A stretch of DNA of 11,257 bases from positions 1 through 11,257 of the forward strand of contig DASZYF010000054.1 of assembly GCA_035545535.1 (NCBI GenBank). Reading direction: 5' to 3'. Position numbers and translations under genes: made by a program. A model generated the notes under the pieces. The model saw only the letters and a list, made by a program, of their open reading frames with translations, was not told the origin of the DNA and did no database searches. This document shows, in pieces, positions 1 through 6,734 of this stretch; within the stretch, counting starts at the first letter, position 1, and each line of letters begins with the position of its first letter. The stretch is from DASZYF01 sp035545535 (GTDB lineage Bacteria > Actinomycetota > Actinomycetes > Mycobacteriales > CAJCIY01).

Positions 1-1599
1 CGGCAGCGCGAGCGCGGTCGGCCCGGACCCGTCGGCGCACGGACCGCGCACCGACGCGACGACCGGCGCACCCGAGAGCAGCTGCGAGCCGAGGTCGGTC
101 GCCACCCGCCACAGGCCGCGCCGACCGCCGGACGTGCCGTACGCGAGCAGCGCACCGTCGCGCCCGGAGGCGGTCGCCACCGACACGTTCGACAGCGTGC
201 GCGCGAGCGGGACGGCGGTGTGCAGCGACTGGCCGGACGCGTCGGACCCGACGGTCACCGTGGACAGCACGCCGCCGGAGACGATCGTCGCGCTCACACC
301 GTCGCGGGCGATGTGCAGCCCGGTGACCGGCCCGGCGAGAGCGGCGGGCAGCGCCACGGGTGTCGCCGCCGACGCCCCGGGCGGGAGGACCGACACGTTG
401 TCGTCACTGGCCCCCACGTCGTCGCGCACGAGCCAGAGCGAACCGTCGCGCCCCCACGAGACGCTGGCCCACGTGCCGACCCCGGTGGCCGGCACCGCGT
501 CGGCGAGCGCATCGATCGGCGCGACGAGCACCCGCCGGCCGTGCACCCACGCAACCTTGTGCCCGTCGTCGCTCACCGCGACCGGGGTCGCACCGGCGGC
601 GTCGGGCGGGCCGGTGCCGGGCAGCGCCGTCGTGTGCACGCCGCGGGCGTCGACGACGACCGGGTCGCCCGCGGGCGCCGACAGCTCGGGGTCGTAGGAG
701 TCGACGTCGCTCGCGGTGTAGCGCGTCGAGCCCTCGAGCGGCCGGCCGCCCACGTCGATGCGCACCGCGGTGGCGTCGGTCTCCAACGGGAGCAGCGTCC
801 CCGCGAGCTGCACACCGAGCTTGCGCAGATCGTCGCGCGACACCGCGGCCGCCCGCGCGGTCAGGTCCACGACGACCGTCGTCGCACTGACGGAGACGTC
901 GTTCAACGCGGTCCCGGCCGGGACGAACGTGCGCAGACCCTGCGGCTGCGCGGCGAGCAGCGCGTCGACGGCGGTGGTCGCGACGTCCTCGCCCGGGTCG
1001 AGCAGGACCGGCGTGCGCACGGTGACGTCCGCGGTCGGCGCGAAGAACGTCAGCGGCACCTGCACGCGCGACGACAGGTCCGAGACCGAGAGCGCGACGC
1101 CGCTCGGCGCGCTGCTGATGCGCCAGCCGATCCCCGGCACGTCCGCCAGTGCGAACGTCTGCGTCACCGAACGCCCCGTCGTCGGGGTGAGCGCCCCCGC
1201 GGCGGACAGCGTCGCGACGGTCGTCATCGCGACGGTGACCGTGCTCGTCTCGACGTGCTCGGCGGTCGCCGGGTTCGTCGTCACGTGCGTCGGGGTCAGA
1301 GCGCTGTCGCTGTACACGGTGAGCGGAGCGCCCGCGCTCCAGGCGGCCTCGCTCACGAGGTACTGCCGGGCGCGCACCACGTCGGTGGCGGCCGCCCGCA
1401 GGAACCCGGTGACGATCTCCGCCGGTCCGTCGCCCGGGTGCGGCGGCGCCGGGATGAGGCGCACGTTCGTGTCCGCGGGGGCGTTGGCGAACACGCCGCG
1501 CACGCGGTGCACGCCGTGCGTCACCGGCAGGCTCCCGCAGGCGGCGACGGCCGGCGTCACCAGCACCGTCGCCGCGACCGCCACGGCTGTGCGCTTCAC
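1..1599 (-). CDS. lpqB: LpqB, MtrAB-associated lipoprotein (C-terminus cut by window edge)
   Basis: Exported lipoprotein of the MtrAB system; in mycobacteria LpqB binds the MtrB sensor domain and influences MtrA phosphorylation. I translated the minus strand from a GTG at 1599-1597 and found 533 open codons to the window edge. Family members are somewhat longer (about 580 residues), so only the extreme C-terminus should be missing. Residues 1-20 form a basic, then hydrophobic signal peptide ending in a lipobox V-A-A-C, with Cys21 as the predicted lipidated residue, followed by G-S-L-P as in other LpqB proteins. Residues about 180-290 look like a GerMN domain (VPLTFF near 181, TVVVDL near 241). 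The rest (about 310-533) is the Trp/Gly/Asp-rich, propeller-like C-terminal region (WASVSWGRDGSLWLV near 377). The start overlaps the mtrB stop by four bases (GTGA), indicating coupled translation. Identity rests on lipobox, domain order and position after mtrB. Confidence 0.93.
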   Translation of the reverse strand, partial: MKRTAVAVAATVLVTPAVAACGSLPVTHGVHRVRGVFANAPADTNVRLIPAPPHPGDGPAEIVTGFLRAAATDVVRARQYLVSEAAWSAGAPLTVYSDSALTPTHVTTNPATAEHVETSTVTVAMTTVATLSAAGALTPTTGRSVTQTFALADVPGIGWRISSAPSGVALSVSDLSSRVQVPLTFFAPTADVTVRTPVLLDPGEDVATTAVDALLAAQPQGLRTFVPAGTALNDVSVSATTVVVDLTARAAAVSRDDLRKLGVQLAGTLLPLETDATAVRIDVGGRPLEGSTRYTASDVDSYDPELSAPAGDPVVVDARGVHTTALPGTGPPDAAGATPVAVSDDGHKVAWVHGRRVLVAPIDALADAVPATGVGTWASVSWGRDGSLWLVRDDVGASDDNVSVLPPGASAATPVALPAALAGPVTGLHIARDGVSATIVSGGVLSTVTVGSDASGQSLHTAVPLARTLSNVSVATASGRDGALLAYGTSGGRRGLWRVATDLGSQLLSGAPVVASVRGPCADGSGPTALALP

Positions 1600-3191
1600 C
1601 GGGCGCCCGCGACGTCGAGCACGTCCTCGAGCGGTAGCGGAGCCGTCAGCACCGGCCGCCCGGCGGTCCGCGGCAGCACGAGCCGGAAGGCGGCGCCCTC
1701 GCCGGGGCGACCCCACGCGCCGAGCCAGCCGCCGTGCAGCCGCGCGTCCTCCAACGCGATCGAGAGGCCGAGCCCGGTCCCGCCGGTGTTGCGGGCGCGC
1801 GAGGGGTCGGCGCGCCAGAAGCGGTCGAACACGCGCGTCGCATCGCCCGGCCGCAACCCGGGCCCGTGGTCGCGCACCCGCACCGCCACGGTCGCCTCGT
1901 CCGCGCGCAACGCGATCTCGACGGGCCGGCCCTCGCTGTACTCGACCGCGTTCGTGACGAGGTTGCGCAGGATGCGGCTCACCCGCCGCGGATCGACCTC
2001 GGCCAGCACGGGGGTGCGCGGGACGTCGCTCACGTCGAGGGTGACCCCGCGGCCGGCGGCGAGCGCCGCCGCTCCGTCGACGACGCCGAGCACGAGCTCG
2101 ACGACGTCCACCGGCTCGACCTCGAGCACCGCGGCGTTCGCGTCGTAGCGGCTGATCTCGAGCAGGTCGGCGAGCAGGCCTTCGAAGCGGTTGAGCTCGC
2201 TCTGCAGCAGCTCAGCGGAACGGGCGACCGCAGGTGGGTAGGAGTCGCGTGCATCGAAGAGCACGTCGGCCGCCATCCGCACCGTGGTCAGGGGCGTGCG
2301 CAGCTCGTGCGACACGTCGGCGGTGAAGCGCCGCTGCACGCGCGACAGGTCCTCGAGGCGCGCGATCTGCTGCTGCAGCGCGCCGGCCATCTCGTTGAAC
2401 GCGGTGGCGAGCTGCGCGAGGTCGTCGCCACCCCGCACATCCATGCGTTCGGCGAGCTGGCCCGCGGCGAACCGGCTTGCGGTGCGCGCGGCGAGGCGCA
2501 CCGGCGTCACCACCTGCCGCGCCACGATGACCGCCACCGCCATCAGCAGCACGACGAGCGCGATGGCACCCTCGAGCAGCCGGGTGCGGATGTGCCCGAG
2601 CGTGCTCTGGACCTGATCGAGCGGGAAGACGTAGTACATCTCGTACGACGTGCCGGACGGCGGCGACAGCGGCGCTCCGACGATGAGCACCGACCGGGTG
2701 CCGCCACCGGGGGTCGTGATGTCGGTGTAGGCGTACGCCTCCTGCTGCTGCACGACCTGCTTGCGCAACGACGCAGGCACGTCGGCTGCCTGCACGCCGA
2801 GCAGGCCGATGGGCACGTACGGGGTGCCGTGCAGCGGATCCGTGGGCAGGAGCAGCACCTCGAACGTCGCGGCGCGACTGGCTATCGGGTTCAACGCGAC
2901 GTCGACCTGCGGCAGCGCCGTCGACGGATCGGTGCCGCTGCGCAGGATCTTCTGAGCGGTCGCGAGACCGGTGTCGGCCTCGGCGAGCGCCTGCCGGCGC
3001 TGCGCGTCCACCAGCGAACGGCCGACCTGCTCCGACAGCACGACGCCGAGCACGGTGAGGACGACCGCGGCCAGCGCGAACGTCGCGGTGACCACGCGCA
3101 CCCGCAGCGAGCGGTGCCACCGGCGCACGGGCCAGCCGAGCGCCCGGATCAGGCCGGCGCGCGCGCGGGGCGCTCCGGCGGCTTCGGTCAC
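1596..3191 (-). CDS. mtrB: MtrB sensor histidine kinase
   Basis: Membrane histidine kinase that phosphorylates MtrA; the pair controls cell-wall metabolism, division and osmotic responses in actinobacteria. With the GTG at 3191-3189 it is 531 residues, close to the usual 500-570. In order: basic cytoplasmic N-tail (1-32), TM1 (about 33-53), extracytoplasmic sensor region (about 55-203), TM2 (about 205-225), HAMP (about 226-280), and HisKA with the H-box DVSHELRTPLTTVRMAAD, phospho-acceptor His295. The ATPase domain follows: N-box with Asn410 and Asn414, DHGPGL at 441-446, FDRFWRADPSR at 455-465, GTGLGLS at 471-477. All catalytic motifs are intact. An upstream in-frame ATG at 3352-3350 adds 53 Arg-rich residues that only shadow mtrA in another frame. 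The chosen GTG overlaps the mtrA stop by four bases (GTGA). The G-rich stretch before it is too close to be an ideal ribosome site, so coupling is likely. Confidence 0.97.
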   Translation of the reverse strand: MTEAAGAPRARAGLIRALGWPVRRWHRSLRVRVVTATFALAAVVLTVLGVVLSEQVGRSLVDAQRRQALAEADTGLATAQKILRSGTDPSTALPQVDVALNPIASRAATFEVLLLPTDPLHGTPYVPIGLLGVQAADVPASLRKQVVQQQEAYAYTDITTPGGGTRSVLIVGAPLSPPSGTSYEMYYVFPLDQVQSTLGHIRTRLLEGAIALVVLLMAVAVIVARQVVTPVRLAARTASRFAAGQLAERMDVRGGDDLAQLATAFNEMAGALQQQIARLEDLSRVQRRFTADVSHELRTPLTTVRMAADVLFDARDSYPPAVARSAELLQSELNRFEGLLADLLEISRYDANAAVLEVEPVDVVELVLGVVDGAAALAAGRGVTLDVSDVPRTPVLAEVDPRRVSRILRNLVTNAVEYSEGRPVEIALRADEATVAVRVRDHGPGLRPGDATRVFDRFWRADPSRARNTGGTGLGLSIALEDARLHGGWLGAWGRPGEGAAFRLVLPRTAGRPVLTAPLPLEDVLDVAGAR

Positions 3192-3910
3192 CCCTCGGCG
3201 TCCGCCGCGCCGACGGGCCCGGCCTTGTAGCCGACACCGCGGACGGTCAGGACCACCTCGGGGTGCTCGGGGTCGCGCTCGACCTTCGCCCGCAGCCGCT
3301 GCACGTGCACGTTGACCAGGCGCGTGTCGGCGACGTGCTTGTAGCCCCACACCTGCTCGAGCAGCACCTGCCGGGTGAACACCGCGCCCGGGCGCCGCGC
3401 GAGCGCCACCAGCAGGTCGAACTCGAGCGGGGTCAGCGCGATCTGCTCGCCCTCACGCATGACGACGTGGCCGGGCACGTCGATCTCGACCGGACCGATG
3501 CGCAGCTGCTCGGGCTCCGCCGACGCGTCGGGCCGGGAGCGCAGCCGCGCCCGCACGCGGGCGACGAGCTCGGCCGGCTTGAACGGCTTGACCACGTAGT
3601 CGTCGGCGCCGGTCTCGAGACCGCGGACGACGTCGGTCGTGTCGCCCCGGGCGGTGAGCACGACGATCGGCACGCCGCTCTCGGCGCGGATGTCCCGGCA
3701 CACGTCGATGCCGTCGCGGCCCGGCAGCATCAGGTCGAGCAGGACGAGGTCGGGGTGCGTGTCGCGGAACGCCGCCACCGCACGCGCACCGTCGGCCACG
3801 AACGCGGGCGTCCAGCCCTCGGCCCGCAGCACGATGCCGAGCATCTCGGCGAGGGCCGGGTCGTCGTCCACGACGAGGACCTTCGCCCCCGCGGTGTCGC
3901 TGCGCGTCAC
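3188..3910 (-). CDS. mtrA: MtrA response regulator (OmpR/PhoB type)
   Basis: DNA-binding response regulator of the MtrAB system. From the GTG at 3910-3908 it has 240 residues, near the 228 of mycobacterial MtrA. The receiver domain (about 9-123) has the acidic pair Asp15/Asp16, phospho-acceptor Asp59 in VLLDLMLPG, switch Thr86 and Lys108 in VKPF. The winged-helix effector (about 135-231) carries LTPLEFDLLVALAR, VLLEQVWGY and DTRLVNVHVQRLRAKVE, and ends with TVRGVGYKAG. These match MtrA specifically rather than a generic PhoB homologue, and mtrB follows directly with a four-base overlap. An in-frame ATG at 3952-3950 would add 14 mostly Arg/Ser residues outside the receiver fold and leave only six bases before the divergent gene. 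The GTG at 3910 is therefore preferred; it leaves 48 bases for two divergent promoters and has a -10-like CAGAAT six bases upstream. GTG start uncertain, identity secure. Confidence 0.96.
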   Translation of the reverse strand: MTRSDTAGAKVLVVDDDPALAEMLGIVLRAEGWTPAFVADGARAVAAFRDTHPDLVLLDLMLPGRDGIDVCRDIRAESGVPIVVLTARGDTTDVVRGLETGADDYVVKPFKPAELVARVRARLRSRPDASAEPEQLRIGPVEIDVPGHVVMREGEQIALTPLEFDLLVALARRPGAVFTRQVLLEQVWGYKHVADTRLVNVHVQRLRAKVERDPEHPEVVLTVRGVGYKAGPVGAADAEG

Positions 3911-3916
3911 CCCACC

Positions 3917-3922
3917 ATTCTG
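3917..3922 (-). promoter_or_regulatory. Candidate -10 element for mtrA (leaderless type)
   Basis: On the minus strand CAGAAT is followed by GGTGGG and then the mtrA GTG at 3910. A -10 ending six bases before the start codon is the spacing expected for a leaderless transcript. No convincing -35 lies 16-18 bases upstream. The GGTGGG could instead be a poorly spaced ribosome site. Inferred only from position and a partial match to TANNNT. Confidence 0.4.
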
Positions 3923-3946
3923 CGCATCACGACGACGCCTTCGTGA

Positions 3947-3952
3947 CACCAT
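3947..3952 (+). promoter_or_regulatory. Candidate -10 element for the 3959 membrane-protein unit
   Basis: CACCAT is followed by GCGCCC and then the ATG at 3959: the same ANNNT core and six-base spacing as at mtrA. There is no Shine-Dalgarno before this ATG. The first base differs from the TANNNT consensus and no clear -35 is visible. It lies in the 48-base divergent spacer shared with mtrA, so one bound regulator could affect both directions. Confidence 0.35.
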
Positions 3953-3958
3953 GCGCCC

Positions 3959-4924
3959 ATGACACAGCCGCCGGACGGGTGGACCTCACCGTCGGCCACC
4001 CCGCCCGGCTGGGCCGCTCCCGGCGGTGCGCCGACACCTCCCCCACCTCCGTCACCCCCGCCGGGCTACGCCGCCCCGCCTCCGGGTTACCCGCCGCCGA
4101 CCGGGTCGTGGGACATGAAGCCGGGCATCGTGCCGCTGCGCCCGCTCGGCGTCGGCGAGATCCTCGACGGCGCTCTGACGGCCGTGCGACGCGTGCCCAA
4201 CCTGCTCCTGCCCAGTGCGGCCATCGCTCTGCTCAACACGCTCCTCACGTTCGCCCTCCAGGCGTCGCTCCTCCGCGTGAACGACGACGCATCCTCCGGC
4301 GACGCTGCGGCACTGCTGCTCGGACTGGTGCTCACGCTCGCCGTCACGAGCATCAGCGGGCTGCTGCTCGCGTCACTCGCGGCCGTCGTGGTGCGCGAAG
4401 GCGTCCTCGGACGCAAGGTGACGATGAGCGCCGCGTGGCGCGAGGTCCGGCCGCGCCTCGGCACGGTCGTGGGCGCGGGCATCCTCGGCACCCTGGGGTG
4501 GGTCGTCGCCTCGATCACGATCATCGGCGGCATCTTCCTGTACGTCGCGTGGCACTTCGCGACGGTCGTCGCCGTCGTGGAGGGCGGCACGGTGCGCGGC
4601 GTGCTGTCGCGATCGATGCGCGTCGTGCGGTCCATGTGGTGGCGAGCGTTCGGCGTGCTGCTGCTCGTGTCCATCGTCGCGGGGGTCGTGTCCAACATCA
4701 TGTCCCTGCCGTTCGTGGTCATCGGTGGCGGCACCGCGAGCCTGCTCGGGAGCAACGACCTGTCCACGGGCGCGCTCGCCGTCAGCGACATCGGGCACCT
4801 CATCGCCGCGACGCTCGTGACCCCGTTCACGACCTGCGCGACCGCCCTGCTCTACATCGATCTCCGCATGCGCGGCGAAGGGCTGGACGTCGCGCTCCGG
4901 CAGGCGGCCACGAACCCGTCGTGA
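3959..4924 (+). CDS. Proline-rich multipass membrane protein, GDPD-membrane-domain-like
   Basis: A 321-residue integral membrane protein of unknown function. Residues 1-52 form a Pro/Gly/Ala tail with two PPPGY units, probably cytoplasmic. After MKPGIVPLRPLGVGEILDGAL (about 53-73) come several hydrophobic blocks at about 79-104, 117-146, 166-206, 229-262 and 278-300, probably five or six helices. It ends in LLYIDLRMRGEGLDVALR (about 297-314). The PLRPLGVGEILDGA start and the YIDLRMRxEGLD end are hallmarks of an actinobacterial family often named after the membrane domain of glycerophosphodiester phosphodiesterases. No catalytic GDPD domain is present, so no enzyme activity should be assigned. 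It opens the plus-strand operon, divergent from mtrA by 48 bases, and its stop overlaps the next start by four bases (GTGA). Family resemblance is from recognised end motifs; role unknown. Confidence 0.85.
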   Translation: MTQPPDGWTSPSATPPGWAAPGGAPTPPPPPSPPPGYAAPPPGYPPPTGSWDMKPGIVPLRPLGVGEILDGALTAVRRVPNLLLPSAAIALLNTLLTFALQASLLRVNDDASSGDAAALLLGLVLTLAVTSISGLLLASLAAVVVREGVLGRKVTMSAAWREVRPRLGTVVGAGILGTLGWVVASITIIGGIFLYVAWHFATVVAVVEGGTVRGVLSRSMRVVRSMWWRAFGVLLLVSIVAGVVSNIMSLPFVVIGGGTASLLGSNDLSTGALAVSDIGHLIAATLVTPFTTCATALLYIDLRMRGEGLDVALRQAATNPS

Positions 4925-5559
4925 GGCCGGCTGTCCGGCCCGGAGCGGCGCCGCCGGGGCCGGTGACGCGCGAGGGCGCGCACGACGCGGCGGTGCGCGA
5001 GCTGTCGAAGCCGCAGTACCACCGCGATGACCCCTCGGCCGTGCAGCGGATCGCGCACTGGATCGACCACACGTTGTCACGACTGCTCGGTGACGTCCTC
5101 AGCGCCGCCCCCGGCGGCGGCCTCGGACTGGTCATCATCCTGGTCGTCCTCGTCGCGGTGATCGTGCTGATCCGCGTGCGGCTGGGCGCCGTGCCGGTCC
5201 GTGACCTGTTCACCGACCGCGATCGCGGTGCCCGCGCGCGCACGGCGGACGACTACCGCGCAGAGGCCGACCGCTTCGCCGCGGACGGCGCGTGGGCGGA
5301 GGCGGTGCGCGCGCGCACGCGGGCCGTCGTGCGCGCCCTCGAGGAGCGCGGTGTCATCGAGGCGCCGCCGGGCAAGACGCTCACCGGGCTCTCCCGCGAG
5401 CTCGACGAGAACGCGCCGGCTCTCGCGGCCGACGCCGGTCGTGTGGCCACGCTGTTCGCTGACGTCTGGTACGGCGACCACGAGGCGACCGCCGCGACCG
5501 ACGCCGAGATCCGCGCCGCCGACGAGCGCCTCGCGGCGACGCGAGCGGTCACGCGATGA
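4921..5559 (+). CDS. DUF4129 domain protein (short, single TM)
   Basis: A 212-residue protein whose C-terminal half matches the DUF4129 pattern. The GTG at 4921 overlaps the preceding stop by four bases. The same frame is open back to 3943, but that part only shadows the upstream gene. Residues 22-60 are the amphipathic segment typical of actinobacterial members (AVRELSKPQYHRDDPSAVQR). One hydrophobic helix spans about 67-86. The soluble part (about 105-205) contains YRAEADRFAADGAWAEAVRARTRAVVRALEERG, a G-K-T-L-T-G-L-S-R-E segment and the diagnostic DVWYGDHEAT near 181. The topology probably places this helical part in the cytoplasm, where it could meet MoxR or DUF58. In other lineages DUF4129 is fused to a transglutaminase core; none is present here. 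Function unknown; membership in the MoxR cluster is the main clue. Confidence 0.88.
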   Translation: MRPAVRPGAAPPGPVTREGAHDAAVRELSKPQYHRDDPSAVQRIAHWIDHTLSRLLGDVLSAAPGGGLGLVIILVVLVAVIVLIRVRLGAVPVRDLFTDRDRGARARTADDYRAEADRFAADGAWAEAVRARTRAVVRALEERGVIEAPPGKTLTGLSRELDENAPALAADAGRVATLFADVWYGDHEATAATDAEIRAADERLAATRAVTR

Positions 5560-6734
5560 CGACGACGAGCTCCCGCCCCGTCACGACCGCCCGCGCGGCG
5601 GGCCGCCGGGCCCGCGTCCCGGTCGCCGTGGGCCTCTCGATCGTCGCCGCGGGCATCCTCCTCGCGCTGCTCGGCACCGCCCCCGGGGCGAGCCTCGACC
5701 CCACCAGCCCGTCGAAGGGCGGTGCCGCCGCCGTCGCGCAGCTGCTCTCCGACCGCGGCGTCACGGTGCAGCGCGTCGAGGTGCTGCCGACCACCGCCGA
5801 CGGCAGCACCGTGGTCGTGCCCGACGTCGGCCGCCTCACCGACACCGACCTCGACGCCCTCGCCCGGCTCGCGCGCACCGCCGACGTCGTCGTCGGTGTC
5901 GACCCCGATGCGACGCCGCTGTCGCTCGACGACGTGCAGGTGAAGAAGCGCGACCCCGCGTGCACGTTGCCGGCCGCCGTCACCGCCGGCGACGCCGAGA
6001 TGGGCGGCGCCACCTTCGGTGACGACGCGGCCCGGGACAACAGCGACGGGAGCGGCCCCGACCTGTCCGGGTTCGCCGTGGGCGCCGAGTGCTACCCGGC
6101 CGGGTCGGACAGCGCCCCGACGCTGCTCGTGCTCCGCGGGCCCGGCGGCGGCACGTTGACGTTGCTCGGATCGGCCACGTTCCTGCGCAACGACCACCTC
6201 GCCCACGACGGCAATGCCGCCCTCGCGCTCGGCCTGCTCGACGCGCACCCCACCGTCACATGGGTCCTGCCGACGCCGGGCCACGGCCTCGGCGGGCAGG
6301 GCGAGACCGAACCGCTGCACCGGCTGCTCCCCCGCGGCGTGCTCTGGGCCTTCGGCGAGCTCGCCGTCGTCGTGCTGATGCTCGCGCTGTGGCGCGGACG
6401 GCGGCTCGGGCCGGTGCTGCGCGAACCGCTGCCCGTCGTGGTGCGCGCGGCCGAGACCGTGCGCGGTCGCGCGCGCCTGTACCGCGCAGCGCACGCCCGG
6501 GACCGCGCCGCGCAGGCGTTGCGGCAGGCGACCCGCGCGCGCGTCGCCCGCTCTCTCGGTCTGCCCGCGACTACGACCCCGCCCGCCCTCACCGCGGCGG
6601 TCGCCGACCACAGCGGCCGCCCGACGGCCGCGGTCGCCGCGCTCCTCTACGGTGACGACCGCATCCCCGACGACGCCGGACTGGTCCGGCTGACCGACGA
6701 CCTTGACCAGCTCGAGCGTGAGGTGCGCCTGTGA
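5556..6734 (+). CDS. DUF4350 domain membrane protein
   Basis: A 392-residue protein of the DUF4350 family, function unknown. The ATG overlaps the upstream stop (ATGA). One helix spans about 22-42 and a second about 262-279, with a large region (43-260) between them predicted outside the membrane because the C-tail after 280 is strongly basic (RGRRLGPVLREPLP). The outer part starts with SLDPTSPSKGGAAAVAQLLSDRGVTVQRVE, the fold-defining DUF4350 segment resembling a type 1 glutamine amidotransferase/GATase-like flavodoxin core. It also has TLTLLGSATFLRNDHLAHDGNAALALGLL (about 200-228), a conserved closing motif. The C-terminal cytoplasmic segment contains LYRAAHARDRAAQALR. Its only two cysteines, Cys136 and Cys179, both fall in the outer region. 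The next start overlaps its stop by four bases. Confidence 0.9.
   Translation: MTTTSSRPVTTARAAGRRARVPVAVGLSIVAAGILLALLGTAPGASLDPTSPSKGGAAAVAQLLSDRGVTVQRVEVLPTTADGSTVVVPDVGRLTDTDLDALARLARTADVVVGVDPDATPLSLDDVQVKKRDPACTLPAAVTAGDAEMGGATFGDDAARDNSDGSGPDLSGFAVGAECYPAGSDSAPTLLVLRGPGGGTLTLLGSATFLRNDHLAHDGNAALALGLLDAHPTVTWVLPTPGHGLGGQGETEPLHRLLPRGVLWAFGELAVVVLMLALWRGRRLGPVLREPLPVVVRAAETVRGRARLYRAAHARDRAAQALRQATRARVARSLGLPATTTPPALTAAVADHSGRPTAAVAALLYGDDRIPDDAGLVRLTDDLDQLEREVRL
6720..6725 (+). promoter_or_regulatory. Shine-Dalgarno for moxR
   Basis: GAGGTG lies inside the end of the DUF4350 gene, five bases before the moxR GTG at 6731. It is the clearest ribosome site in the operon and supports choosing this GTG, which also overlaps the upstream stop. 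moxR thus appears to have both coupling and an independent ribosome site. Confidence 0.6.

Noticed and set aside
220..2148. A 642-codon plus-strand open frame, plus others at 758-1957 and 1734-3230.
   Set aside because: They lie opposite lpqB and mtrB, whose frames carry a lipobox and complete kinase motifs. The plus-strand translations are low-complexity Arg/Ala/Pro-rich and have no domain.
3192..3352. A 53-residue N-terminal extension of MtrB.
   Set aside because: It lies within mtrA in another frame and is Arg/Gly-rich. The GTG at 3191 gives a normal-length kinase.
3923..3958. A -35 hexamer for mtrA upstream of CAGAAT.
   Set aside because: The bases 16-18 upstream show no convincing match to TTGACA, so only the -10 candidate is reported.
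3943..4920. An N-terminal extension of the DUF4129 frame back to 3943, giving 538 residues.
   Set aside because: The extension overlaps the whole upstream membrane-protein gene in another frame and is Arg-rich without structure. The GTG at 4921 with its GTGA overlap explains the start.
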